Assembly (NCBI RefSeq): GCF_030068605.1
Contig: NZ_JASJOU010000001.1
Location: forward strand, 682,001-746,000
Length of the DNA stretch: 64,000 nucleotides
DNA from: Xanthocytophaga agilis
GTDB lineage: Bacteria; Bacteroidota; Bacteroidia; Cytophagales; 172606-1
Reading direction: 5' to 3'
The notes beneath the pieces are model-generated. The model was not told the origin of the DNA. It made no database searches and saw nothing but the letters and a program-made list of their open reading frames with translations. Below, piece after piece: positions 34,486-44,445 of the stretch. Positions within the stretch are counted from its first letter, which is position 1, and the number at the start of each line of letters is the position of its first letter. A program made the translations under genes and the position numbers.

Positions 34486-36648
34486 TTATATCTCATCCAG
34501 TGCAAATGGTAATTTACGGATTCGTTTACCTGTCAGATCAAAGATGGCATTACAGAGGGCAGGGGCAAAAGGAGGAAGTCCTGGTTCTCCGACACCACCC
34601 GGTTTCTCATTATTTTCCATAATATGTACTTCTATCTCTGGAATATCGAGGATACGAGGCATCAGATAGGTATCAAAGTTTTTCTCTACAGTCATTCCAT
34701 CCTGAAAGTGAATAGCATGTAAACAGGCTGCGCCCAGCCCCATAACAATAGCACCTTCTACTTGTGCCTTGATTATATCCGGATTAACATACCAGCCGCA
34801 GTCCATCAACGCGATTATTTTATCAATTTGTAGCTTTTTATCCGCATTTCGGGACACAATCACAATATGGCCAGCTATGCTTCCGAAACATTGGGTAATC
34901 GCTACTCCCCAACCTTTGGTTGTACGCGATTTCCAACTACTGACTGCTTCCAGTTTATCTATAAAAGCCTGGTAGCGATTTTCCAAAAGATGCCTTCTTC
35001 GAAAGTCCATAGGATCTTTTTGTGCTTTGTGGGCCAGCTCATCTATAAAACTTTCACAGGCAAATCCATTGGTTGAAGCATATACCGAACGCCACCACAT
35101 GACAGGCATTGGCACCCGATTTCCTATACCTGCAAAGCTATAATGTGGGATTGATTTATAGTAGGGTTGTAACAATCCTTCTATTCCTCCTTTGTTGTAC
35201 CCTGCAGGTTCAGGATCTGCATAAGGCGTTGAACTCCATTCCTGTCCAATCCATTGGGTAGAGGTAATAGTCTGGAATGCCATAATTTTTCCTTCTTTAT
35301 CCAAACCTCCCCGACAGGCAAAAAAAGCTCCAGGACGAAACGGTCCTGCTATCATATCGTCTTCCCGTGTCCATACTACCTGCACAGGTGCATTGAGTTC
35401 TTTTGAGAGCAAGGCGGCTTCATGAGGATAATCTGTAAACGCTTTACGGCCAAAACCCCCACCCAGAAATGTCATGTGAACAGTTACATTTTCAATGGGT
35501 ATGTTCATTCGCTGACTAAGATCTGCTTGTGTCCAGTTGGCTTCCTGTAAAGGGCCCCACACATCTATCCTGTTATCATGTACATGCACAGTGCAGTTGA
35601 GTGGTTCCATACAGCTGTGAGCCTGATAAGGTGTTTCGTATACTACTGACAATGTATCTGAAGCTTGCTTAAAGACTTTCTCAAACTGGGGCGATGGAGC
35701 AGGTTTTTTGAGATTCTGACGCATTTGTACTTCCATTTGCTCTGTGCTTACATAATCAAAACCTGTGTCATCCCATTCTACACGCAATACTTTGCGACCC
35801 TGCATGGCTGCCCATATCGAATTAGCAACTACAGCTACTCCTTCATACAAACTTCCAAATACAGCCCTTTGTACTTTGCACACATGTTTTACTCCTATTA
35901 TTTTTCTTGTTTCTGTATCATCAAAACTTTTTACTTTCCCCCGAAACCGTGGATTTCGTTCAACGACGGCATAGAGCAGGCCTGGTAACTTTTTATCCAA
36001 ACCAAAAACTGCTGTACCATTGACTTTAGAAGGAATATCATTACGAGGAAGAGGTTTACCAATAATGGTATAGTCTTTTCGTTCTTTTAGAGTTACATTG
36101 GAGGGAGGTTTTATTTTGGTAGCTTCTTCCACCAGTGAACCATAACCTGCTTTCTGGTTAGTCGGCTGGTGGTATACCTGTCCATTTTTAGCAGAACATT
36201 CTGTTACAGGTACATTCCATTGCTTTGCTGCTGCCATAATGAGCATTTGGCGTGCTGTAGCTCCCATCTTTAATAGTTGTTGACACCAGCCCCTTACCGA
36301 AAAACTACCTTCCTGTGGTTGTGGACCATACTTTTTGGGATTAGCTGATGCGGATACTACAGTGATCTGATCCATACCTACTTCCAACTCTTCTGCCAGG
36401 ATTTGTGGAATGGTCTGCTGAGTGCCTTGTCCCATCTCTGACCGATGATTCATTAGCTTTATATCACCATTCGTATCTATGGATATCCAGGCTACCAGTT
36501 CAATTACCGAACTCGCGGTTTGTGAGTTTATCACTTTTACTGTGTGATCACAGCCTGAGATGTAGTAACCCAGCGTTAATGAAAGCGTTGAGAGCCCTGA
36601 TAAACGGATAAAATCTCTGCGGGAAAAGGATTCTTGCTGGTCTTTCAT
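34486..36648 (-). CDS. Molybdopterin-binding subunit of an IorB-like aldehyde/isoquinoline oxidoreductase (720 aa)
   Basis: The N-terminus has a twin-arginine motif ([20 protein letters not shown]) for folded export. The protein follows the isoquinoline 1-oxidoreductase beta (Ald_Xan_dh_C2) pattern: [22 protein letters not shown] (about 65-86), [13 protein letters not shown], the molybdopterin region [22 protein letters not shown], and the C-terminal [12 protein letters not shown] and [21 protein letters not shown], with the conserved active-site Glu in GVGEPG. It overlaps the [2Fe-2S] gene by 4 bp (ATGA), as expected for a paired enzyme. Because its partner carries an internal stop codon, the complex may not assemble. 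No cytochrome c subunit is seen nearby. Confidence 0.9.
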   Translation of the reverse strand: MKDQQESFSRRDFIRLSGLSTLSLTLGYYISGCDHTVKVINSQTASSVIELVAWISIDTNGDIKLMNHRSEMGQGTQQTIPQILAEELEVGMDQITVVSASANPKKYGPQPQEGSFSVRGWCQQLLKMGATARQMLIMAAAKQWNVPVTECSAKNGQVYHQPTNQKAGYGSLVEEATKIKPPSNVTLKERKDYTIIGKPLPRNDIPSKVNGTAVFGLDKKLPGLLYAVVERNPRFRGKVKSFDDTETRKIIGVKHVCKVQRAVFGSLYEGVAVVANSIWAAMQGRKVLRVEWDDTGFDYVSTEQMEVQMRQNLKKPAPSPQFEKVFKQASDTLSVVYETPYQAHSCMEPLNCTVHVHDNRIDVWGPLQEANWTQADLSQRMNIPIENVTVHMTFLGGGFGRKAFTDYPHEAALLSKELNAPVQVVWTREDDMIAGPFRPGAFFACRGGLDKEGKIMAFQTITSTQWIGQEWSSTPYADPEPAGYNKGGIEGLLQPYYKSIPHYSFAGIGNRVPMPVMWWRSVYASTNGFACESFIDELAHKAQKDPMDFRRRHLLENRYQAFIDKLEAVSSWKSRTTKGWGVAITQCFGSIAGHIVIVSRNADKKLQIDKIIALMDCGWYVNPDIIKAQVEGAIVMGLGAACLHAIHFQDGMTVEKNFDTYLMPRILDIPEIEVHIMENNEKPGGVGEPGLPPFAPALCNAIFDLTGKRIRKLPFALDEI

Positions 36649-37121
36649 TCTGTGGTTTGTTTTTTGGAAAAGGTGGCAGCTGTTTTAATGGCTTTTCGTA
36701 TTCGGGTATAAGTGCCACAGCGGCAGATATGTCCCTGCATTGCCAGGTTAATATCTTGGTCCGTAGGATTGGGATTCTCTTTGAGAAAAGCCGCAGCTGT
36801 CATAATTTACCCACTTTGACAATAACCACACTGAGGTACTTGCTCTGTAATCCACGCCTGTTGTACAGGATGTGAATTATCTATTGATAAACCTTCAATG
36901 GTAGTTATTGGTTGGTCCGTTACTGCTGATACCGGAATAGAACAAGATCGGACAGGTGTTCCATTCAAATGGATTGTACAGGCTCCGCATTGTGCTATGC
37001 CACACCCAAACTTTGTTCCGGTCAAACCTACCAGATCCCGAATTACCCATAGTAGTGGCATAGCTTCCTCAGCCTCAATTGTATAACGTTTCTGGTTGAT
37101 CAAAAGTGTGTAAGAAGGCAT
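36645..37121 (-). pseudogene. IorA-like [2Fe-2S] subunit gene interrupted by one in-frame TAA
   Basis: The frame from the ATG at 37121 encodes 104 residues: plant-type ferredoxin Cys40, Cys45, Cys48 and Cys60, then CGYCQSG with Cys98 and Cys101. It stops at TAA (36807-36809). The same frame then continues without any other stop as [20 protein letters not shown] and [19 protein letters not shown] to a TGA at 36645, overlapping the ATG of the next gene. The residue at the stop is normally Gln (CQSGQIM), and CAA to TAA is one transition at 36809. The full length would be 158 aa, normal for the family; residues 105-158 hold the second-cluster ligands Cys133 and Cys135. It is therefore a recent nonsense mutation, a sequence error, or a recoded codon. 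Confidence 0.8.
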
Positions 37122-37163
37122 AGTAGATAGTTATAAAAGATACTTCTGAAAGTTGGATGTAGT

Positions 37164-38267
37164 TTAATTAGCAGGTTCAAACACAAGATGACGCTCAAAG
37201 AAAGGTAAGAGGCGCGAATAAAAGCGACCGTTTTCTGTCCAGGTCTTGTCCCAGGGATCACCCCGGTATTCTTCTGCTTCATGTTCTATACCGAGATCTT
37301 CCAGCTTTCTGCTGAATTCCTGATTGGAATATACATGTGCCTGAGTGGGATCGAATCGCCCCCAGTCAAACGCTATGCCCCTCATCGAACGTAGATTGGA
37401 TGCGGATTCTTCTAGGGTAGCATCCAATAAAAAACCATCTTTTGTTTTCTTCGTGTTAGCTGTATGTAGCTTGGGTTCACCTTTTTCAGGTTCCATGAAG
37501 TAATCACAATAAAAAGGAGGACGATTGGGGTTCGGCAAAAATGCCTGACTGACCGTTATAAAGAGTTTTGAACGGCCATCACTACCAAGCTCATCGACTG
37601 TTTTGCACTGATATAATTTTTTCCAGTCCACCTGTACATAAGACCACGGAATCTGCCCTGATCCGGTAGCAACCGGATGTAATGCATACACCACACTGAA
37701 AAGATCCGCATGAACCATTGCTAGTTTCAGTGCTCCACGGCCACCCATGAAATCTCCTGCCAGACCCCGGCTATTCCGATGTGGAAGTGTTCTGAATCGT
37801 TTATCAACAAAGGGGACCAGTTCTTTGGTAATAAAGTCAAGCCAACGTCCGGAAATAGGAGAGTTTTCATAAATGCTTCCTGTAGTGGGAGTACTAAAGT
37901 CAGCAGCTACAAAAATGAAATCCTGAATCATTCCATTTGCTATACCTCGATCAAGTAGTTTAATCAAATTGCCATTTTTAAACAGTTTTTCAGCACTCCA
38001 GAAGATGCTATGAAAGTAATAAATTACCGGATATGATTTTTTGGAGGAGGCATATCCTGAAGGTAGATATACTTTGATAGTTCGGTTTGGGTCTAGCCCA
38101 ATCCGGTTTTCTTTTAGAATCTCAGATGGGAGTTTTTCTGTTAGCAGAGTTCCTTGTTTTACTTCTGGAATCTGCAAAGAGGTAACTTTTGCGTTTGATT
38201 GGGCAAGTCCAGTGCTAATCAAGTCTGTAAAGACTAACAAAAAAATCAGAAATTTCAGATGTGCCAT
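37164..38267 (-). CDS. Secreted esterase-family alpha/beta hydrolase with Phe at the nucleophile position (367 aa)
   Basis: A Sec signal peptide (MAHLKFLIFLLVFTDLISTGLAQ) precedes a putative-esterase (esterase D type, PF00756) fold: TIKVYLPSGY, SYPVIYYFHSIFW, DFIFVAADFS, ELVPFVDKRFRTL, and a nucleophile-elbow region GLAGDFMGGRGALKLAM. The elbow should read GxSxGG; here residue 173 is Phe (codon TTC at 37749-37751), so the Ser nucleophile is absent. TCC to TTC is one transition at 37750. The C-terminal LVFEPAN tail is short. The gene is 42 bp upstream of the [2Fe-2S] gene and likely heads that operon. It may be an inactive or non-catalytic member. Confidence 0.82.
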   Translation of the reverse strand: MAHLKFLIFLLVFTDLISTGLAQSNAKVTSLQIPEVKQGTLLTEKLPSEILKENRIGLDPNRTIKVYLPSGYASSKKSYPVIYYFHSIFWSAEKLFKNGNLIKLLDRGIANGMIQDFIFVAADFSTPTTGSIYENSPISGRWLDFITKELVPFVDKRFRTLPHRNSRGLAGDFMGGRGALKLAMVHADLFSVVYALHPVATGSGQIPWSYVQVDWKKLYQCKTVDELGSDGRSKLFITVSQAFLPNPNRPPFYCDYFMEPEKGEPKLHTANTKKTKDGFLLDATLEESASNLRSMRGIAFDWGRFDPTQAHVYSNQEFSRKLEDLGIEHEAEEYRGDPWDKTWTENGRFYSRLLPFFERHLVFEPAN

Positions 38268-38634
38268 GTTATGAAAAGTTAGATTAGAAGAATCTTTGAT
38301 GCGGCAATACTGATTATTCAGGATATAATCAAACCTGATTTACTATGTGCTGGTGTTGAATTGAAAGTACAAAGGAAAATAATCTGAAAAATAGAGGATT
38401 GACCACTTACATATGTGGGTATACCAAATACTGTATTTTATTGATTAGGAGAAATCGGGATTACCATCTTTATGATAATTTAAAAGCCACAGGAATTGGA
38501 GCATTAGATAATGAATCCTGCAAAGTGAGTATAGTAGAGGTAAACCTATGCTATACTCACTATATCAAAAATACTGATAGGCAGAAGTAAATGGTGATGT
38601 TTGGTAGTAGATATTTTGAATTAGGGAGGTCGAC
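38268..38634. other. Intergenic region (367 bp), no gene seen
   Basis: It lies between the esterase start (minus) and the end of the 38635 lipoprotein gene. It should hold the esterase promoter near 38270-38400 and contains the long hairpin at 38524-38561. The short plus-strand frame at 38399-38590 has no plausible features. Confidence 0.5.
38524..38561 (-). terminator. Long hairpin downstream of the 38635 lipoprotein gene
   Basis: Arms 38524-38540 and 38545-38561 pair over 17 bp with two mismatches around a TAAA loop; the outer 11 bp are perfect. It lies 74 bp past the stop codon, with only a short T run. Confidence 0.5.
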
Positions 38635-39252
38635 CTAGTTTGTGCCAATATAGTGGACAAAATCCAAACCTTCCAGATAGGATATCTTCCAGACCCCATT
38701 TTCTTTCTTAGCCTGTACCTTGTAATAAAAATCATTTCCCCAGGTCCATTGAAATGATGCCTGATCAGAGGACTGTTTCAGGTTAGTAATTACCAGTTTA
38801 TTCCAGTATTCCTCTGGATTATCCTGACAATTACACCAAGCATTTACATCTGTTGAATAAGGAGACATATCGTTTTTGAGCCATTCTACTTTTCCTTGTT
38901 TCAGATCCTGGTCTATACGTGAGGCTATATTCTGGTAGTTTTTTAGGAAATCGTTTGAAAAGAATCCTGTTTGCTCCAGTGTTTTTATTCGTTCGTTCTG
39001 TGCATTCCAGTCGATACCGGAATAAAGCGAGTCAGACGTGGTTTTCGTAATAGGGGTGAAATCTTCAGCGATACCTTCCTTTTCATACCACTCATAGGTC
39101 TTTCTAATAAGAGCTGTTAACTCAATACTATCGGTAGCAATAGATGTTGATTGATTTACAGAATGATGTTCTTCTGATTGTTCAGATTGACTGCAATCAG
39201 TAAATACTAACAAAACAACTATAAATGTTGCGAAATACAGGTAGGATTTCAT
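38635..39252 (-). CDS. Probable lipoprotein, DUF3828-like (205 aa)
   Basis: The signal sequence MKSYLYFATFIVVLLVFTDC ends in a Cys at residue 20, with a non-canonical lipobox (FTDC), followed by a Ser/Glu-rich linker. The folded part begins about residue 45 (LTALIRKTYEWYEKEGIAEDF). It has the short helix pattern SNDFLKNYQNIASRIDQDL, a paired-Cys segment NAWCNCQDNPEEYW and the beta end DFYYKVQAKKENGVWKISYLEG, which resembles DUF3828 (NTF2-like) proteins. No function can be stated. It is a single-gene unit. Confidence 0.7.
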   Translation of the reverse strand: MKSYLYFATFIVVLLVFTDCSQSEQSEEHHSVNQSTSIATDSIELTALIRKTYEWYEKEGIAEDFTPITKTTSDSLYSGIDWNAQNERIKTLEQTGFFSNDFLKNYQNIASRIDQDLKQGKVEWLKNDMSPYSTDVNAWCNCQDNPEEYWNKLVITNLKQSSDQASFQWTWGNDFYYKVQAKKENGVWKISYLEGLDFVHYIGTN

Positions 39253-39354
39253 TGGTAAAACATGTTAGGTTTTGCAAGTACGGAATAGAATAGGAAATGT
39301 AGGTAATCAGATGCTGTAATTCTTTCAACGTATAACCAACTCTGGTAGAAATGT

Positions 39355-39399
39355 AAAAACAAAGCCTTAGTCCAATATACTATCAAACTAAGGCCTTGT
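39355..39399 (-). terminator. Terminator of the adhesin-OmpA operon
   Basis: A 13-bp stem with one mismatch (39359-39371 with 39387-39399) around a 15-nt loop is followed on the minus strand by a T run (39355-39359). It lies 80 bp past the OmpA-family stop. Confidence 0.75.
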
Positions 39400-39478
39400 T
39401 TTAAGAAATGATAAGGGTTATATAATCTGGGATCACTAAATAAGAGTTAACAGATAGTGGGTTATTGTGATATCGCAC

Positions 39479-40876
39479 TTATTTGGTTTCTGGCGATTCT
39501 ATCTCGATTTCTACGCGTCTATTTTTTCTTCTGTTTTGTTCAGACGTATTAGGAACCAGTGGTTGACTTTCTCCTGCTGAATCCACATTCATTCTGTTTC
39601 TGGCAACACCCTTTTGTGCAAGGTAATTAGCTACTAGGGTAGCACGTTTTTTTCCTACACGGAGGTTTACTTCTTCTGTACCCAGATCACAGGTATGTCC
39701 CACAATAGAAACGCTTAGTTCCGGATGGGCTAGCAGAATCGCTGCGACACTATCCAGGTGCGATTTCATACTTTCAGGAATTTCAGTTTGACCCAGTTCG
39801 TCAAATTCCATTGGTTCTTCTACAACCTGCTTTTCTTTATTGGTTATTGTCTTCTGAGAAGGTGATGGCGTAGTATTTGATGGAGTATTGGTTGGCTGAT
39901 TCTGCGTTGTTTCCACTTGTTGTTCAGTAGTTTCAACCTTTTTATCTTCTTCCTGTGTTGTTTTCTGTGGTTGAGTTGCCGGAACATCGGTAGTCACAGC
40001 TTGTGGCTTATTTGCCTCTGTATCTGCATCTTTTGATTTACGTTTACCAAAGGTCAAACGAACCTGTACCCCAAATCCTGTTAGTTTTGGATTGCTTGCA
40101 TACCCAGTGCTCAATACGCTGGATGTTTTTATTGCATTGACATTGGTTGATTCATATGAAACTAATGGCTGGTTATGTGCCCCTTTTCTCATATTGGTAA
40201 GACCATAATCCACATAGATTCCTGTATATAAACGCAAGACTGGAGAAAGTCTGAAACTAAGTCCTGTAGCTGCACTCAGTGTGGCAGTAGGTTTCAGGGA
40301 TGTTTTGGTTGCGCTTTGCCAGTTATTTACAGACCCAAATCCGTGTTGTGGTAAATCGTGAACCTCTACATTAAAATCCGGATAATATCCGGTAGTAGTT
40401 ATCTGGGCAGACTTTGTTTTGATAGTTGCATTAAATGGAAATATAATACGTGTACCTGCATCGATATACCATTGTGTTTTCTCTCCATCTGTATGATATT
40501 GTAACATAACAGGTATACCTACAGCCCAGAAACGTTGATCTTCTTTGTATCCTATCGTGCTTACATTGTATTGAAAGGCAGATCCTTCAGTATCCACCTG
40601 ATAGGAAGAAAATACAGCACCATCTCGTAATGTTACTTTGGTAGCGTAATAACTACCGGAAATCCCTGTAAGTAATCCCCACTTTGATGCTAACGGAAAT
40701 GTATAATTTACACCCAATGAAGCCCCTGGTTGTAACCGCACATTACTAGTAGGTAACGTATACTTCAGACCTTGTAACCCACCATTTAATTCAACTCCAA
40801 ACTCCTGTGCACTGGCAGCAAAAGGGCTTGCCAGAAAAAATAACCAGGCTGATATCTTTATATATTTATATTTCAT
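39479..40876 (-). CDS. Outer membrane beta-barrel protein with C-terminal OmpA domain (465 aa)
   Basis: A signal peptide (ending AASAQ, about residue 24) is followed by an eight-strand-like porin domain (EFGVELNGGLQGLKY... to ...GFGVQVRLTFGKRK, about 25-280). A Thr/Gln/Glu-rich linker (about 285-355) leads to an OmpA peptidoglycan-binding domain (about 365-462): LSVSIVGHTCDLGTEEVNLRVGKKRATLVANYL and RNRMNVDSAGESQPLVPN, ending NRRKNRRVEIEIE. It should tie the outer membrane to the wall. It lies 35 bp after the 1177-aa secreted protein, so the two are co-transcribed. Confidence 0.88.
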   Translation of the reverse strand: MKYKYIKISAWLFFLASPFAASAQEFGVELNGGLQGLKYTLPTSNVRLQPGASLGVNYTFPLASKWGLLTGISGSYYATKVTLRDGAVFSSYQVDTEGSAFQYNVSTIGYKEDQRFWAVGIPVMLQYHTDGEKTQWYIDAGTRIIFPFNATIKTKSAQITTTGYYPDFNVEVHDLPQHGFGSVNNWQSATKTSLKPTATLSAATGLSFRLSPVLRLYTGIYVDYGLTNMRKGAHNQPLVSYESTNVNAIKTSSVLSTGYASNPKLTGFGVQVRLTFGKRKSKDADTEANKPQAVTTDVPATQPQKTTQEEDKKVETTEQQVETTQNQPTNTPSNTTPSPSQKTITNKEKQVVEEPMEFDELGQTEIPESMKSHLDSVAAILLAHPELSVSIVGHTCDLGTEEVNLRVGKKRATLVANYLAQKGVARNRMNVDSAGESQPLVPNTSEQNRRKNRRVEIEIESPETK

Positions 40877-40911
40877 CGTTTTACTTTTTAGAGAATAGGA
40901 ACTTTACTAAT

Positions 40912-43900
40912 TTAGTTTACTATCACGTTTACGGTTGCTTTCTGACCGTCGTTCAGGATCAGTGTAACAATGTACATACCACTTACTAAAGGCATTGTTA
41001 CCTGATTTTCCTGTTTTACAGAAGTTATCTGTTGTGCTACATTCCCTACAAGATTTGTGATAATCAGTTTGGCTCCCTGCAAAGCCGTATTTGTATAGTT
41101 GCAGGTAATGGTAACAGTTTCTCCCGGCCTGGATGGGTTTGGATAGACTTTAATACCACTGGCTACTGTACTACTACCTGTTAAAACAAGGGCACAAGAT
41201 TGTACTGTATTTCCATTGTTATCGGTGGCGAGCACATAGTAAGATCCATTCAGCGTAGATGATTCATTATAGAAGTCTTCTGTTGCTCCAGCAACTGCTG
41301 CCCCATTTTTATACCATTGCCATGATACATAATTTCCACCTGTATTATCAAAGAAGATTACATCGTTCCAGTGTTGTCTTACCCGACCAAATAATTGATA
41401 GGTAAAATTGTTCTCTATAGGTTCTGCAGGAAAATGGTTTGCATCACCAGGCTGGGTAACAGTAACTATTGTGGATCCTTCATGAACAGGTGTCAGTATA
41501 TCACCATTGATAGTAGCAATGTTGGTGTTAGTTATTATATAGTTTACAGGTAATCCACTGTTTGTAATGGCTGTTAGTTGCATTGGAGCAGCCGAACCAT
41601 CACAGCCCACTGTTAAATCCTGTTGCCAGGTGATAAACTGTGGTGCTTTTGTGATAGTCAGCACATTTCCAGTATAGGTAATGATGTAATTAGCTCCTGC
41701 GCTGAGTGTATTCTGATTAATAGCATACACACCTGCATTTTCTCCTGAATCTCTGTTAAGGCTCCCTGAGAGTACACTGTTATTATCTCCATTTTTAAAT
41801 CCGGAAACTATAAAAGTGAGAGCTGGATCTGCAGTTCCATATACTTTGCTTTGGGCATCAGCCGTAATCAGCAGAGAGGCCTGAGTAATAGTTAAGCTAT
41901 TATCTGTGAGTGAGATACTATAATTATTTCCAGCGGAAAGGCCACCTTGTGTTATTGTATATGTGCCAACGTTTTCTCCTGTTACACGTGATAATGTACC
42001 TGTCAGAATACTAGCATCATCTCCACTAACAAATCCACTGGTAGTATAGGTAAATACAGGATCAGCTTCACCATATACTTTACTCTGGACATCAGCTACA
42101 ATCTGAAGTGTGGCTTTAGTAATCGTCAAGGTGTTGGACGTATAGGCAATAGTATAGTTATTGTTAGTTACACTCAGCGTATTTTGATTGATTGTATAAC
42201 TTCCTGCATTTTCACCAGTATTGCGGCTAAGTGATCCTGTAAGAATACTGCTATTGTCACTACCAACAAATCCGGAAGCTATATAGGTGAGCAGAGGATC
42301 AGATGTACCATATACTTTACTCTGTGAATTGGCGACAATAGTGATTGGTGCCTTTGTAATAGCCAGAGTTGCACTCTGATAGGTAATGTTGTAATTAGTA
42401 GACGTATAACCATTGGGTGTAATAACATAGTTACCCATAGTAATAGCACCCTGTGAAGTACCAGTATAGAAAAGGCTACCAGAAAGATTTGTAGTTGTAT
42501 CTCCATTTACAAACCCACTGAATGTAACTCCATTGCCTCCCGTATAACCAGAACCGTTATAGGCGCGTGTATCATTGTTAGCAATAATGGTAAGTGGAGC
42601 CTTATTGATGGTAAGTGTAAATGTCACTTCCGGGGCTACATCATAGGTATTATTTCCCAGTTGACTACCTGTGATGGTTACAGTTCCTGCAGCTACTATT
42701 CTTATTTTCCATTTGTTTCCATCTGTCGCGTCCTGATAGGGGAGTGCTACACTGGTGTTGCTGGAACTATAGCTGACGACTAAGCCTGAACTGGTTGTTG
42801 CACCGGGTTCAAAATCTATATCTCCATACGTTTTGATAGTATTTGATGCGCTAATTGTCTGTGCAATTGAACCTGTATTTTCATAAGCTCCAATATCTAT
42901 AAAGCTACCATCTGCATGATGGGTAATCCGGCTATTGCCTGCGAGATCATTACTGGTCACATTTAATCCAGGATACAGAGCATTCTTTCCTGCGTTCACC
43001 AGCGGACTACCCAGAATTACCTGATAGTTTCCTGTGGCAAAAGGAGCCGTAGCAAAGGAAGGGGCCAGGATAAATTGGGGATTCGTAGCACCATCCAACA
43101 TATGTGTGCCAGAATTAGCAGTTATACCTTGAATTAAACTGTATTCATTGGTAAGAGTGCCTAGAGTAGTAATCCCCGAGCTATTGCCATACACAACACT
43201 ATTGTAAATAGCCAGAGAAGAAGTATTATCTCCGTACACAGCTCCTGCTGTGGTAGCATTATTACCAGCAATAGTGGAATTGATCATAGAAACACTACTT
43301 CCATTTGCATATACTGCTCCACCAATACCTGTTGCTTTATTTCCGGAAAACAGCACATCTCTGAAAGACCATGTTCCTGCACCGGCAAAAATTCCACCAC
43401 CATTTGTTCCGGAAGAGTTTCCTCTGAACTGCACCTTGTTTGCATTAACACCTCCATTGTTGCCACCATAAATAGCCCCACCGAAAGAGGTAGCGTTATT
43501 GGAATTGAAAGCAACATTTGTAAGGCTAGGTGTAGAATTTAAAAAAATATAGATGGCACCACCTACATCTGCGTTGTTATTCGTAAACGTAACAGATGTC
43601 AATGAAGGAGAAGAGTCGGAGTAGTTAGCCATACCTCCACCATTGGAGCTACTGTTGCTGTCAATAACGACATTTGACAAAACAGGGGAGCTACTGTAAA
43701 TACAAAAAATGCCCCCACCCAAATTAGACGCATTGTTATTAGTAATAATCAGATTACTTAATAGTGGAGAAGCCGCGTTTGTCAGATACAACCCACCTCC
43801 ATAATAACAGTAAACATTTATAGTGGAAACAGTAAGAGTTATAGCATTATTTGCATTTCCTCCTGTAATCGTAAAACCGTTTAATTCAGCACCACCAACT

Positions 43901-44445
43901 GTATTAACACCAAGAACAACGTGATAAGCATTATCAGAGGCATCATTGGTTGTACCAAGATCTCCACTCAAAATAGTGGAATTTGCTATATTGGTTAAAT
44001 CACGGTTACTTACAGACATTTCAGTTCCTGCAAAACCACCATAGATTTTTACATCTGTGGGCAATTTGAATGTTTTGGCTCTATTGTCGCCGGAACCATC
44101 CACTGTATACATAGGGTAATAAGTTCCCCCTGATACCCAGATTTGCTTGACAGTTTCTGAAGTACCCGTATTCAATAGAGTGGCTACCTGAATAGCATTA
44201 CCTAGTTCACCCATTGCATTGCCCCAGCTATCGCCAGTACCTGATGAACCTTTTTTAACATACAAAATACCATTGGCATCAGGTGTCTGTGCCCAGGTCG
44301 CAGTAGTAAGACCTAAAAAGGCAAGAAAACAGCATATATGAAGTTGAGGGTTCCATAATACAGATCGACACTGTAAATAAAAAAATAGAATAAATCGTTG
44401 AATAACAGATGGGTAGTGAAAAGACATAAGTAGGATTTTTCTCAT
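40912..44445 (-). CDS. Secreted beta-helix and MBG-repeat protein with T9SS sorting domain (1177 aa)
   Basis: After a signal-like segment (about 35-52, HICCFLAFLGLTTATWAQ) comes a right-handed beta-helix of the polymorphic outer-membrane type (about 60-540), seen in repeats such as GGGIFC, NNGGVNAN and GGAIYGG. Then come about four MBG-like repeats of about 78 residues (about 615-935), each with QSKVYGxxDPxLTY, a GD word, SGEN/TGEN and LTITKA. A short linker with VSWQWYKNGA (about 1030) precedes a C-terminal sorting domain (about 1095-1177) with the typical KVYPNPSRPGETV start and SGMYIVTLILNDG end. It is likely an adhesin or matrix protein exported by type IX secretion. An inner ATG at 44427 is an alternative start. 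Confidence 0.88.
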   Translation of the reverse strand: MRKILLMSFHYPSVIQRFILFFYLQCRSVLWNPQLHICCFLAFLGLTTATWAQTPDANGILYVKKGSSGTGDSWGNAMGELGNAIQVATLLNTGTSETVKQIWVSGGTYYPMYTVDGSGDNRAKTFKLPTDVKIYGGFAGTEMSVSNRDLTNIANSTILSGDLGTTNDASDNAYHVVLGVNTVGGAELNGFTITGGNANNAITLTVSTINVYCYYGGGLYLTNAASPLLSNLIITNNNASNLGGGIFCIYSSSPVLSNVVIDSNSSSNGGGMANYSDSSPSLTSVTFTNNNADVGGAIYIFLNSTPSLTNVAFNSNNATSFGGAIYGGNNGGVNANKVQFRGNSSGTNGGGIFAGAGTWSFRDVLFSGNKATGIGGAVYANGSSVSMINSTIAGNNATTAGAVYGDNTSSLAIYNSVVYGNSSGITTLGTLTNEYSLIQGITANSGTHMLDGATNPQFILAPSFATAPFATGNYQVILGSPLVNAGKNALYPGLNVTSNDLAGNSRITHHADGSFIDIGAYENTGSIAQTISASNTIKTYGDIDFEPGATTSSGLVVSYSSSNTSVALPYQDATDGNKWKIRIVAAGTVTITGSQLGNNTYDVAPEVTFTLTINKAPLTIIANNDTRAYNGSGYTGGNGVTFSGFVNGDTTTNLSGSLFYTGTSQGAITMGNYVITPNGYTSTNYNITYQSATLAITKAPITIVANSQSKVYGTSDPLLTYIASGFVGSDNSSILTGSLSRNTGENAGSYTINQNTLSVTNNNYTIAYTSNTLTITKATLQIVADVQSKVYGEADPVFTYTTSGFVSGDDASILTGTLSRVTGENVGTYTITQGGLSAGNNYSISLTDNSLTITQASLLITADAQSKVYGTADPALTFIVSGFKNGDNNSVLSGSLNRDSGENAGVYAINQNTLSAGANYIITYTGNVLTITKAPQFITWQQDLTVGCDGSAAPMQLTAITNSGLPVNYIITNTNIATINGDILTPVHEGSTIVTVTQPGDANHFPAEPIENNFTYQLFGRVRQHWNDVIFFDNTGGNYVSWQWYKNGAAVAGATEDFYNESSTLNGSYYVLATDNNGNTVQSCALVLTGSSTVASGIKVYPNPSRPGETVTITCNYTNTALQGAKLIITNLVGNVAQQITSVKQENQVTMPLVSGMYIVTLILNDGQKATVNVIVN

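Noticed and set aside
36807-37121. A complete 104-aa ferredoxin-like gene
   Set aside because: The frame continues after the TAA with conserved second-cluster cysteines and an ATGA overlap, so it is the front part of an interrupted 158-aa gene.
42110-42600. Nucleotide-level tandem repeat in the T9SS protein gene
   Set aside because: The repeats are clear in the protein but diverged in DNA, so they are reported as protein repeats and not as a DNA element.
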